Source of the DNA: Aphelenchoides besseyi
Taxonomy: Eukaryota > Nematoda > Chromadorea > Rhabditida > Aphelenchoididae
Length of the DNA stretch: 64,000 nt
Assembly (NCBI GenBank): GCA_024699855.1
Contig: JAMPIQ010000002.1
Location: 1,116,001 to 1,180,000, forward strand
Direction: 5' to 3'
Numbering within the stretch: position 1 is the first letter of the stretch; each line of letters starts with the position of its first letter. The translations under genes and the position numbers were made by a program. Below the pieces are notes generated by a model, which was given only the letters and a program-made list of their open reading frames with translations, did no database searches and was not told the origin of the DNA. Of this stretch, positions 12,383-23,461 are shown in pieces.

Positions 12383-13778
12383 ATGCTACGGGTACACAGA
12401 AAAAGGACTCGTCGACCGATCGATCAACCGACACTGAAATACTATTGGAGTCGACCGATCGCGTGAGTTTGTAGAGGGTGAAAAAAATGAGTTTATTGGT
12501 TTAGGTCCGAAATTCTTCCTGTGATCACAAGTGAGCGACAGCCTACGGCTTCATCCAACGTCGAAACTCCGGTGTTCAACGACTCTATAGGTAACGTGAA
12601 AGCAAAACGCGACTAATCTCGACAAGTTTAGAAAATGTGTCAAATGTTCCAAATGGAAAGTGTTCGCTTGGCGTTGAGCTTGCGCTTCAATCGTTCAGCT
12701 CCTCAAAAACTCGCGCTAAACGTCCACTCGTCGAAATCTCAAATAGTCGCGAAGTAGACGATTCCGTAGCCATTGATACGGAACAAAATTGGATCGATGA
12801 CCTCAGTTGGAAGGACATCGAAATTAACGAAGTAAGTCACTACTTTATATGTTTTCACTTTTAAATTTCAGAGCCATGCATCGAACAACAAGGACTTCGC
12901 CTGCAGAACCTTTGGCGGATCTGTATATGCGATAGTCGACATCGATGAACTTCGACGCGCTCATCAAACAACGAACAAAAACGAGAAGCGGAACAAGATC
13001 TACAGTGCCGTGAAAAATATTGGCACCTGCGGGGGGCGTCCGTTGGAAATGCGTGCGTACGAGTATGCGCACGTGGATTCGAAGTTCAGTCGTCAAGAAA
13101 ACTTCAAAATGGTGCGGATCGTTCAGTTTTTCCCCGAGAGCTCCAGCAATCGGTGCATTTTTGGGGAAACGGTCTTTTGGGAATACATTTACCATCGACA
13201 AAAACACCTGTTCGACACATCCAAGTTCGCGGATGTGACGGGATCATTCAACGTCAAACGATATGCGGGAGTTGGTCGTGCGTTTAACTACACACAGGAA
13301 GACGTTGAGTGCGCACTGAAACGCCTACTTCAAGTCCTCACAGAGCCCGTGATCATTGAGCCGAAATCGGTAAGTTTGAAACGTAAAATCGAATTACACC
13401 CCATTTTCAGCGATGGCCGTGTAAAATATGCGACCAATCATTTTTAATGCGATGTTTTTGGGCGTTGCATTGTCAAGATGAGCATGGTATCAAAGGAATT
13501 GAAGAGTATTTGCTGGATACGGCTTCTTACTCACGGAGTCGCGAAAATTGGCGAAACTACCAAGCAGAGAATCGAGAAAAATGCAGCGAGCGTAGTCGAA
13601 ACTACCAAGCAGAGAATCGAGAAAAGGTGAATGAGATTAGTCGAAACTACTACGCGGCAAATCGAGAAAAGATGAGGGAAAAGGCTAGACAGTCCTACGC
13701 GAAGAAGAAGAAAGCGGCGGTAAGTTGAAACCACACGTCGAGTAATCATGTGGGTTTTAGACTTCCAGTGACCAATAG
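12383..13778 (+). CDS. C2H2 zinc-finger protein with C-terminal 15-residue repeats
   Basis: Six exons (12383-12462, 12505-12590, 12632-12831, 12872-13369, 13411-13719, 13761-13778) encode 396 residues. The N-terminal part is Ser/Arg-rich. A folded-looking middle (exon 4) has no recognised domain. One C2H2 finger is visible, with C292, C295, H308 and H313 in a CKICDQSF context. Three 15-residue units of the type RNYQAENREK+5 follow at DNA period 45 nt, and the protein ends in a Lys/Arg-rich tail. The last exon has only five codons. The start was chosen as the first ATG in an open frame before exon 2. Similar ANREK-type charged repeats occur in several mobile-element and virus-like proteins, so a transposon ancestry is possible but not shown. 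Confidence 0.7.
13552..13686 (+). repeat. Three tandem 45-bp coding repeats
   Basis: Units begin at 13552, 13597 and 13642. The first two share a nearly identical 29-nt core encoding RNYQAENREK. The third has diverged to RNYYAANREK. A degenerate start of a fourth unit follows at 13687. Confidence 0.85.
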
Positions 13779-13993
13779 TTCGTTTCCCATGGCCAGTTCC
13801 TTTTGAATTTCATTTCTTTGTCATTTAAGTTCACCGTTTTATTTTCATTTACTTTCAATCTTGTCAAAAAAGTTAAAGAGTTTTGTCATTTAATTTCCAA
13901 TAAACTACATCAACAACCCTTGCTGCAAGAAAACCATTGAGAATCAAGACTTCCAAGTTCGTTTGTCGTTTATGTGAATTGATGTGTTTTTAG

Positions 13994-14647
13994 ATTGAGC
14001 GATTGGATGAAGGACTACGGAGAGGTGAAGAGAACTACGAGGAGAAACTGAAAAAAGAACGACAACAAGCTCACGATGAAATGGCTGAGATGAAATTGAC
14101 TGTAAGCTCATTTTCTACTCATCGAGGTTCCGACTTTAGGTGGAATGATTGAACAACGAAAACTTAATAATAAGTAAGTATGACGAAGAAAATTGCATCG
14201 AAAATACTTTGTAGAAACACAACTAAGCAACTTGGATCAATTGGAATTAGAGTTAAAAGAATCGCAACAGCAACTCGAGTTGCTACAAAAGGAGATCGAC
14301 GAAAAAAACGAAAGGGTTGGCAAACGCGAGCTAAAGGAACGTGAACTGATCATCATAACCACAGAAAAGTGCGAAAAGAATTGGAAGTTGAGTTTGCACA
14401 AGAAATCGAGAAAGTTAAACGTGAGGTATTTTACTATTCACTTTCTATTTGGTATTCAGTCATTGTTTTAGCTCCAAATAAAAAACTTGGCACAAACCGA
14501 AGCGAATCTTCACGTATGAGACTTCAACGTTTCTTCATTTATTGTTTTAAGATTGTGAAGAAGGTGAAGGCTGACATGCAGAGGGTTGAACAGGAATGTT
14601 CACACATTCGACCCGAAATTGTAAATCAAAATTGTAGTATTCGATGA
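13994..14647 (+). pseudogene. Coiled-coil gene fragment with an in-frame stop
   Basis: Six exon-like blocks (13994-14101, 14140-14173, 14215-14340, 14370-14425, 14472-14513, 14552-14647) join in one frame. They give a Glu/Lys/Gln-rich heptad pattern (LDQLELELKESQQQLELL, then LEVEFAQEIEKVKRE) typical of a long coiled coil. The frame is broken by a TGA at 14146-14148, where an Arg CGA would fit. There is no start codon before 13994, although a splice acceptor (TTTTTAG) is there. One intron (14341-14369) would be only 29 nt. This is either a decayed gene or the 3' part of a gene whose first exons were lost. No specific family can be named. Confidence 0.5.
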
Positions 14648-15499
14648 ACAGCACGAATCGAGGTAACAAAATCACGCATCAATTCCATTTGCCCATTGCG
14701 TATAGTTGTGACGAAAATGGAACGAAATGATCGATTTGAGGTTTTCAAGTTGGACAAATTCAGACGCACGAGATCGGGCAATAAAGCACAACTGAACGGT
14801 CTTCCAAACTTCAGATTGTCGCTCGAATTACACGATTTGAAACAAAACTAGAACCATTAAACAAACGATGAGCTTCCTCACGTTTTCTTCGTTACAAAGG
14901 CATCCCTGAGTCAGAAGTGGAGAATTATAGTGAAGGAAGTTGAACAACTTTAGACTCAACTTCCAACCAAAACAGAGGCAAAAATAAGGAACAGGAAAAT
15001 GAAGTAGAATATTCGGAATCGTACCCAAATGTCATCTTTTCGTGTTCGTGTCCGATTATCCAACAATTCGAACGAATAGTTGTGGTAAGAGCCTACGCGA
15101 TTTGAATTCATTGTTAATTTATGAGCTTTACTGAATGGAATACATAGTACATAATAACCGGATGCTTGAGTCAAAACTAAACGTGCATTGTTAATAAGAT
15201 TTGGCGTCAAGTCTCAACTATGCAAGAAGATAAAATCGCCGAACAAAATTGCGGCTATTTCCCTCTGAATCGCAACTTGTTAGCCGCCTACTGAAGCAAT
15301 AAAAGTTTTAGATTGGTAGTCGACGTACAAATTGTAACCTTGATAAATGCATGTTGTTTATTATTAGTTAAATCGACGTCTTAACATATTTCTAAACAAG
15401 CAATAAAACAAAGGACATAGATCGATTCTAATTTGTACGATTCTGTCATAGTTTAAACTAGACGTCATCATTCTTCTTGACAATACTCGTCGAATACAT
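14648..15499. other. Flank of the Helitron, no gene seen
   Basis: This AT-rich interval lies between the coiled-coil remnant and the 3' end of the Helitron coding remnant. I see no domain or gene model. It may include the unrecognised 3' terminus of the element. Confidence 0.4.
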
Positions 15500-15515
15500 G
15501 ACCTGATTTCAGGTC
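15500..15515. repeat. Perfect 7-bp inverted repeat (hairpin) beside the Helitron
   Basis: GACCTGA-TT-TCAGGTC forms a perfect palindromic hairpin about 25 bp past the last Helitron codon (minus-strand sense). Helitrons carry a short hairpin near the 3' end, but no CTRR terminus lies within the usual 10-15 nt. A CTAG about 30 nt further on is the nearest candidate. The link to the element is tentative. Confidence 0.35.
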
Positions 15516-15539
15516 TTTGCTCATGGCGCATTACGATCC

Positions 15540-16542
15540 CTATAATGAATTGATTCTTTCCGCAGATGCAAGTCCAACTGGAATGGGTAGTTTGGTTTTC
15601 TTTTCCATTGCTTTTTTCGCTTTCTCCAAGTCACAATCTTCGTCGATGAAAACCGCCTGTTGATTCTCGAGATGGATTGGAAGACGTTCGACATGGTGGG
15701 ATTTGTCGTGCATTTTCAACTTGAGAATTCGATAACATGCTTCTACTGGACCAACGTAACGACCATCGATGTGATCTTTTATCTCGTCGTGGTTGATGTT
15801 TCCGGTTGATTGAAGTTCCAAAGAAGCAGCGTCGTGTCCTTTGTACGCATATTTGTACAAATGACGTTTTTGATTGAACTGACGATTTCAACGTTAATGT
15901 GACAACGATAGCGTTTCAGAAGGTACCAACTGTACGGAACCACTCGACGATTATCATATTTCACATTTTTGATTTCGATTGAGCGGTCGTTGTTCGGTCT
16001 CTTCAAGAATGGGTATCCGTGTTCGTTGACTTTTGTTTCGTCCAAAAACTGTTTCGGAAACTTGTGTCGGCACTTTCCATTGACCATACACGGAGCTTTC
16101 GGATTCTGAACACCGCAAACTCGATAAATCATATACTTACCAATTCTAACAGTTCTGGATCGGTTTCTGGTGGCAATTCGGCACTGAAGTATTTGTCGAT
16201 GTTCGCTGGTTGCAAGAACTTCTGGCCATCTTTCAAACTGAGTAAACAGTGAATATGTGGTAGACCGCGTTTTTGGAACTCAGTGACGTAAACAAAGCAC
16301 TTCGGTTCGCCGAAAACTTGCTTCTTGACCAAATCGTCGATAACTGCTTCAACTTTAAGTGCAAATACACGAGCAACAATGTCGGGACGATCACTTGCTG
16401 TTTGTTTGGCTCCCGCGACAATCGTTTCCTTGATTGTTTCAACGATTTCCGGCCAAAATGAGTCGCAAGTCATCGTGATGAACAGATCCGGTTTTCCGTT
16501 ACTAAGAACAATTGCCATTGCATCTTGGTAATTTTCACGCAT
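15540..16542 (-). pseudogene. Helitron Rep (HUH) segment, frameshifted and lacking the helicase
   Basis: The segment 16542-16129 begins in the conserved GSPRFMRENYQDA block and carries the HUH nuclease motif PHIHC. A one-base shift near 16130 is needed to continue into MIYRVCGVQNPKAPCM (16132-15779). A second shift near 15850 leads into KYAYKGHDAA and DGRYVGPVEACYRI (15860-15540). These blocks follow one another in the standard Helitron Rep order. After AMEKKTKL the sequence no longer resembles a Helitron and stops, so the second Rep half and the whole helicase are absent. Confidence 0.8.
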
Positions 16543-16732
16543 GAATCGAGGTGATCCGAAGTGCGTCGATGGTGTCGAACGCGGATTAAAACCCGCCTCC
16601 GCCCACCTCTCTATAAATTGTTCTGGTTGCCCCTTCGTTCGACATATAAACCGTTTTTATTTCCTGTCTGTCTCACCATGCAGAGAGAGACAATGGCAAA
16701 ACATAGATTCTTCCAATGTCTCGATCCAATCG

Positions 16733-19088
16733 TTATCCGAGTCTACTCAAACTTGCGTGAAGTTCGTGGTAGTGCATTGATTTGAGTTTCTTTTGATTCA
16801 ACCGAATCCATTGCATGCGATCGCTCTCGACTTGAACATACGAATCGACAACAAACTGCTGGAACAACTTCTTTCCGTAGTGAATACGACTGTTGGAGTG
16901 CTTTCGAATTGCCAACCGGTAACTGTGGAACTCTGCCCGAGTTAATCGGCTTTGCTTGTTCGTGTTTTGTTTGATCATATCAACAGACCAACCAAGTGTG
17001 CCTTTCGGGAAGAAGAGCGGATACAACCAAGCAGTTGCGAATGCACTTAATGAACTGATTCTTCGCGGAGTCGGCTCGTCTTTGAGTTGAATTACTAAAG
17101 ACATTTCGGGAATGTCACCAGAAGCATCGGTTGTGAAAACGGCGCCGATTTCGTCGACAGTTGGTTCATTGTACCGTTTGGGATCGTAGCCAGGACGCAT
17201 TTTGAAAGCCATCTTGACGTTTTCAACTGGTCGACCGGCGTCTTCCTCTTCTTTCATCAACTCACTCATCATCATGTGCATTTTGGCATACGGATTATGT
17301 TGACGAATGATCCTGTCCAACAACTCCATTAGTTCCTTCTTTGTTCCCGTTGTTGTGTTCAGTCGTCTTTCTATTGCTTCAGATGGATCGGAGAAAAACA
17401 ATTGGCCGTACTTTCGGTCAGCTGCTGCGCTTACACTTTCATCGATCTCGTAACAGATTTGGCCTTGAATTGAGAAGCAGTATGGTCCACGAGTTTCAAA
17501 CGATCGCATCTTAACATTGAAAGCGGCGAAACTGTTAGCGGAGTTGTATTTACGAATGTTCGTGAGGAAGTTGTTGGAGAGTGGATGCTTCTCGGTGAAC
17601 AGATCTTCCAATTCCTGTGGTAATGCCGGCAAATCGGGAAGAGAGATTTTTCCGTAATTGCAGCAATCGTTGAAGGTTCGTTTGTTACCAACTCGTTCTT
17701 CTTCGAAATGCAAAGCTTCGCATTCGCATTCGACGTTCATTTTACTCAACCGATAAACGGGAACTTGAGTTGGAGTTGCTGCGATGTTCAGTTGGACTTG
17801 TTTCTGTTTTGCAGCAATTCGAACACTTCTTTGTCGTTCTTTTTGTTCTTCTAATCGTCCAGCTTTCTGTTGCTCAGATTCATCAGCACGTAGCCTTTCT
17901 TGAAGCAGTCGTTGTTGATTTAGACGTTTTAATTTTTGGTCCTCGTCTTCAGCTGCTCTTCTGGTTGAACTGTAGTTTTTCATCTGCTCTAATCGCTTTG
18001 CCCGTTTTTCAGGACCCACTTCCTTTATTATTTGGATTTCATCGGACGTGTTCATTAGCTCGGCATCGACTCTTTGATCATCATTGTTGGACGGAAACAT
18101 TGCCTGCAACGTGTCGAACAAATTCAAACGTTTTTCGAAGCCACTCTCGTTTTTTCGAGTTAAAAAGATTCCGTGCTGATGTTGGCTGACGTTCTCAAAA
18201 AAGTTCTCGGCATTGGACACAACATAAGCAGCACAATTTGAAAATCTAGTTGTTTATCGCCTTGACTTCCAATGTCGTTCCAAAACATGTCATCAATCGG
18301 ATTCAAACCGGTCCATGGAGCAAAGAGGTGACTGTAAATCGAACGAATCAAAGTAGAGACGTCTGGAGAAACGGATTGATGTAATGAATCACAATAGTGC
18401 AAAACACATTGACGATTAATAATATTCTTTTCCATGATTGCCAACACGTAGTGACCGCTTTTATAGATCGGAATCAATAAATAAACGGTTTCGTTTGGAT
18501 GAATCGGCGGCTTCACGATGCAGTATTTCGCCGGATTCGACTCCGCAATGCGATAATGATCGATCCAAAATGACATGGACATCAGACCAATCCTTAACGG
18601 ACTGTTAGCGATTAAAACCGACAGACCGAAGATGATTGACTCGTAATCAATCCACTCATCCAAGTTCTCCATGTCCGGCAACCGTTTCTTGGCTAATTGG
18701 CATTCGGAACGAGCAGCATCACAAAGATTGCTGAACTGGCAATGCGTATGGAATTTCGCACCAAGAACTTCTTGGATGGAATTTTTCGTTTCTCGTGAAT
18801 CGAAATTGAAATCCCGCATTTGTCTCAAAATTCCGGCACTTTCGATCGCTAGGTTGTGTGCTGCCATCTCTGCCACCTCAACAGCACCACTAGCTGGTGC
18901 TTCTGCAACCTCATTCTCGGTGACAATTGGATTTGTCGTCGACGCTTCTTTAGCTGCCTTCTCTTCTGCACGGACTCTTCGCATTCTTTCCCTATTCTTA
19001 CGTTTACGTTCTTGGTTACGTTCTTCTCTTCGTCGGTTAAATCGATCTTTCGTTTCGGCATTTCAATTAGTAAATCTTCTTTAAACAA
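16733..19088 (-). pseudogene. Helitron protein 5' part: C48 protease-like and Helitron N-terminal domain
   Basis: Open segments at 19088-18849, 18984-18160 and 18220-16733 follow each other in different frames. The 274-codon segment has a His in SGHYVLAI and an Asp in HYCDSLH, the spacing expected of a C48 His-Asp-Cys triad. The matching Cys (SNCAAYVV) is readable only in the next frame, after a single-base shift near 18170-18190. The 495-codon segment continues with a Lys/Glu/Gln-rich coiled linker and then the Helitron-like N-terminal domain. It ends at an in-frame TAA at the MHYHELHASL region. A further shift lies near 19040. The losses fit neutral decay, although base errors in homopolymers cannot be excluded. 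Confidence 0.75.
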
Positions 19089-21816
19089 ATCTTTCGGTTA
19101 CCGTAATTCTTTTAAGTTAAGTGAGTAAAATGAGTGAGTAGAGTAAGTAAGTAAGTCAAGTAATTTGACTTTCAACACGAAAACTTAGGTTGACAAACCT
19201 TCTACTAAGTACAAAACACGAAACGGAAAGCAAAATCAAAATAATGGAGACGAAACAAACACGAACAAAACGGACGACACGAAATGAAGATATAGAAAAG
19301 GTGAAACGAATTGAAAAGACGTCAACTAACAATCGAAACTAATAGCAAATTGGAACGCAAATCAAACGAACAGAAGGAAACGACGCAGACTTCTACACTT
19401 GCCAAAGAGCGGTATCTGTCTGCTTGGGCATAAACACAAAGAAAACAGAACGTTGAAATGACGGCGCGTTATCGCTGATTCGAAATGTGGAAATCAACAA
19501 ACAGGGCCAATCTTTAAGATATCCACTTTTCTCGCGCAACGTGCGGCAAAGACAAAACAGTCGTTCAAAACGATCGAATCTTATGCTCGAAATAAGACGT
19601 GAAGCTGCGCAAAAAAACAACCCAAACAAAATTTGGACGATGAGCACAACCAAAAAGCTCGACAACTTTACCACAGTAAAACAGAACAGAAAGCTTATAG
19701 ATCAAAAGTTACACAACACAGTCAAATAAAGGGGATTAGAAACAGTAACAGATCTGACTTCCGTCTGGTCGCTCGTGCCAAGTGATCGGATTAAGCCACT
19801 CGCTGATCTTATAATCTTGTGGCGGAACACGGGAAATTTTGGTGATCGGTTGTTAAAACGAGAACACGAGGATCGATCAATCCCAATGAAACGATACAAA
19901 CACAATGATCCCGAATCAACTCACTTTCACATGGTTTCTTCTCTATAATCACTAGACAAAATTTCTTCGTCAAATTGGCAATCCTGGACATCTGTGCTCT
20001 CTCATCCAACGATTATCGAAGACCGTTTATCGACAAAACAGTTCAATCCAATAGTTCAGCTGACTGTGTGTTGTCTTCCAACCATTTCCATCCGCGTTTC
20101 ATAGATTTCAATCAACTTTCCTTCATATATCTTGTTAATCAACGCTTATAACCAAACTTTTAACTGCGAATCATATCAAAACATTAACTATCCAGTGCTC
20201 ATCAACGACTTTTCATCGTACTCAAAACAACTCGCTTCACATTAGTTATGGTCTAACAAAGTAAGCCAACGGTCGGCCTTTAAACTCTCTGGTATTGTAC
20301 AGAATGTTCGGATATTTGTTGTTCTCTAAAAGATCTTAATGTCCGCATACGAACGTTTTACAAGCGCCCAATTTTTTCGCTCGTATAATCGATTGGATTT
20401 GTCGAACAACTACTGGGTTCCAAAATCTTCGGAGAACTTGACTAGGATCCAAAACTCATGTTCACATTTTCCACACCCAACTTTCAATCGAGTAACATCA
20501 AATAGCCTCCACAGCGCTGAATGTTCGAATAGATAAAGCGGAATACTGAAATGTTCGATGTAAAGAACATCGAAGCTTCCACCGTCACAACCACACGACT
20601 CGTGAACATCAAACTGACAAAGCGAACAACCACAGATCTAAACCTTTTTAGCGCAAATGTTTCCATTAATGTCGAAGAAGAAGTACAATCAACTTATGAG
20701 TGGCCAATTAAAAATAGATTGAAAATCAGAAAAACAAACAACTTACGCAGTTAATGAAATCCACTCAGAAGCTTCCAATCGAATTACCGTCCCCTGATTT
20801 TCTTTTCCTGTTTAGTGTTGTCAGCCTTTCAAACATGCCATTGCAACAGAAAGAGGGCGAAAGAGAATCTTTTTGAGCAATTCAACCAAACATTAAATGT
20901 AACGATTGCAATGGGACGCTCGGCTTTTATCAAAGAATATACAGTTTTGTCTTAAAGTTATAATCACTGGCTCAAGTGTTCGCAGTCAAAATCTCTTCGA
21001 CCTCCAATCAAGCATCCGATTCTTCTACTTCTTACTTGTATAACTTGCAATTGACCTAATAACATTTTTATTAAAAGAGTTCAATTGCCACTGAAGGACA
21101 GTTTGCTTCCGACTTTGGTATCGTTGTATTGTACTGGTTGTTCGATGGCGTTGATGCTGTTATATGACCAGTCCATTGGCCGCGAATTGGTTGGTTTCGT
21201 TACAAACAAAAAACTCCGATCGATTTGCCACCAACTACCAACAAGTTTGCTTTCTTTTTTAAGAGGTCGTTTAACGTCTGATTGTCCAAATCCGATTGTT
21301 TATTTTCGAGTTTAGTTTCTTAGAAAACAGTAAACTTTCGATTCTTTCTTACTGTAGTTGATTCTTCAGCCTTCACGAACCAACTGAATGTTTGTTATAA
21401 AAAGATTTACAGCAAGTGCAAAAAGTTTGTCGTAAACTCGTTGAATCGATATCGCGCGTGACTTACAAGTAAGTATTTAAAAACCACCCGGGTTCCTTCC
21501 AGCACAACCGACATACCCACTACTTTAAGCGAAGAGTAACGAAGAAGTCGCGAAAAGAGTTAGCAATCAAAGGGTGTTCGCTCTACGTTCAGTGGCTTGA
21601 GAGGAATTGTTAAAGTTAATTTCATAGACTTTCAAGTCACGTGCTGTGATTCTGTAGTACAATCGAATTTGAGCAGTTTTCACTTTGAAATTGCAACGTG
21701 ACATGCTTAGTCTTCATGTTTCTAACATTTTGAGTCAGACCCTAAAATCAAATTAACGCGGTTTCTATGGCGGCAAAACATGATGTTGACTTCAAGCTCG
21801 ATTTGCTTAAACAACA
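19089..21816. other. Intergenic, with GAGTA/GTAA-rich simple sequence at its left end
   Basis: Just upstream of the Helitron coding start (about 19118-19162) there is a short degenerate run of GAGTA and GTAA units. The rest holds only short open frames on both strands with no domain or splice-linked partner. Confidence 0.4.
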
Positions 21817-22797
21817 ATGTCAGAGTTTAATGAACAACTTCGCATCCGATTACGATACTTTCATTGCTTCAATTTCATCTTCTCCACCATTCTTCTGCCC
21901 GTCGTCGTTTATCTTATCGCACGAAAGTCGTCTAAAATAAGTTCCTATCGATATTATTTGTTGAACAGTACTATTTGGAATTTTTTAGTCTCGGTTTCCT
22001 ATTTTAACTTTGAACCGAGATTCGTGTTCCCATCGTTTTGTGTTGTCTCCGATTCGCTCATTCCACTCACTGACTATCAGTTTACGTTCGTTTTCTACCT
22101 GGTCGTGTTCTGCGTCGTCAATCTCGATTTGGCAGTGACATGTTCGTTGGTCTATCGTTATTCTCGAGTAAGTTAGATAACAAGGAATCACACGTGTTTT
22201 TAGTTGTTTCACGGTCGTTTTGCTCGGTTCTTTGACAACACAAAATGGACGATAACTCTTTTTGTTGTTGTGCATTTACTCTTTCAAGGCCTGATCTTGG
22301 GATCCATGTTCAGTATCCAAACACCCGTGAATCAAATAGAAATCCAATTTGCAGCTGAGAATCCTGCGCTGATCGAATATTTTGAAAAGAAGCCCAAAAC
22401 CTGTTACGTGACTTCTGGAGAATCTCGTCTCATCGTCTTGTGTATTTCGATCTTACTTCTGTTGTTCTTTTTCATAGTGGCTCCCGTTATTTTCGGTCAT
22501 TTTGTTTATACGATCTACTCAAAGAAACACAGCTTGGCATCATATCGACTTCAATTCATGTTGTTTAAGGTAATGGCCATTCAAAACCAAGTAACTTATA
22601 TCTTCTTGTTGATTCCGATGTTCATCATGTGTTTGTTCGTTTACTTGCAAAACCCACTTGCCGAAATTAGTGGTATAATTTTGATGTCTTTGGCAGGAGC
22701 TCACTGTTGGGTTGATTATTGCTGCGTTCTCTACTTTGTGACTCCCTATCGAAAAGTCATACTGAACGCTCTGAAGTCAACTTCAACTGACTCATAG
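21817..22797 (+). CDS. Seven-transmembrane chemoreceptor (Srh/Str-like)
   Basis: Two exons, 21817-22167 and 22204-22797, with a 36-nt intron encode 314 residues. Seven hydrophobic segments can be read: IFSTILLPVVVYLIA, a second around residues 45-60, FVFYLVVFCVVNLDLAV, LFVVVHLLFQGLILG, a very long fifth (LIVLCISILLLLFFFIV), YIFLLIPMFIMCLFVYL and a seventh ending in a TPYR motif. The TPYR at the end of TM7 is characteristic of nematode Srh/Str-superfamily receptors, which sit in sensory cilia and detect chemicals. It differs clearly in sequence and gene structure from the three receptors at 29, 51 and 58 kb. Confidence 0.8.
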
Positions 22798-23032
22798 CAA
22801 ACTGTCCATTTCTCGTCTCAAAACATAAAAGATTGTATTTGGTATTTACCTAGAAATAATTAACAAATGTGTTGATTGATTGAAAAGTTTATTGCATTTC
22901 AAAAACCACAAAAAGTTTCCTGTGGATTTTGTACGAATATCTTTATTGCTTCAAAGAACATTCACATCAACTGCCCACGCTTTGCAGGCTCGTTACCGTA
23001 ATTTGGTTAAACGTTTGAAACGTAGAAACTTT

Positions 23033-23461
23033 TTAACCTTCTCGTAGGCTTCTCATTAAAATCAGTGGATATGTTCTGATGTTAAATAGTGTTGGAACAT
23101 GTCCAGAACTGGCATCCATGTAAACAAACTCATTATACTTTTCGGTGTTGCTGTCACGTGGCATTTTACTATCTATTTCGTTGTAACTTTGCGGAACTTT
23201 TTTAAATGCTTTGACAACGTCTGTTCTTAGTTTGTTGTAATCTGCTGTAAGATCTAAAGTTGATTGTATTAACTTTACTGTCACGTTCTTACTTAGCTTT
23301 TGTAAACGTAAATGAAAAAGAATAGCATCGTATCTTGCGAGAATGTTCATAAAGTTCTGGAGCATTTGAATGAGCGAAAGTCCAATTGGGATCACATAAA
23401 CGAAAATGCTAATCTGTGCAGTAATATAAATCGTCCTCTTCGTTTTTAATCTGAATGGCAA
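23033..23461 (-). CDS. Possible exon of a membrane protein
   Basis: An open frame of about 140 codons contains a convincing membrane segment (IYITAQISIFVYVIPIGLSL) followed by a charged region. It lacks an ATG, and CCATTCAG at its 5' end could be a splice acceptor, so it may be the last exon of a gene whose other exons I could not find. It could also be a receptor remnant. No family recognised. Confidence 0.3.
   Translation of the reverse strand: MPFRLKTKRTIYITAQISIFVYVIPIGLSLIQMLQNFMNILARYDAILFHLRLQKLSKNVTVKLIQSTLDLTADYNKLRTDVVKAFKKVPQSYNEIDSKMPRDSNTEKYNEFVYMDASSGHVPTLFNIRTYPLILMRSLREG

Larger units (their letters stand above)
15540..19088 (-). mobile_element. Decayed Helitron transposon remnant
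   Basis: One minus-strand coding string runs from about 19088 to 15540. In order it holds a basic N-terminus, a C48 (Ulp1-like) cysteine-protease-like region, the Helitron-like N-terminal domain (ending in YGKKLFQQFVVDSYVQ and a nearby MQWIR motif), and the rolling-circle Rep segment with PRFMRENYQDAMA, TMTCDSFWPEI and the HUH motif GLPHIHC. The frame breaks several times by single-base shifts, and one segment of about 110 bp is scrambled. The PIF1-type helicase half expected next is missing: homology stops after the AMEKKTKL region and a stop codon follows. The element therefore cannot code for an active transposase. Confidence 0.85.

Noticed and set aside
15500..15515. Hairpin as a definite Helitron 3' end
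   Set aside because: No CTRR sequence follows within the expected distance, so the terminus cannot be fixed.
16106..16140. A 35-nt GT-AG interval that could be an intron in the Helitron Rep
   Set aside because: Splicing it would delete the conserved block before NPKAPCM, whereas a one-base shift keeps the block, so decay is the better explanation.
18464..18473. Perfect STATAWAARS match (minus strand) inside the Helitron
   Set aside because: Lies within coding sequence of the element and not upstream of any gene; taken as a chance hit.
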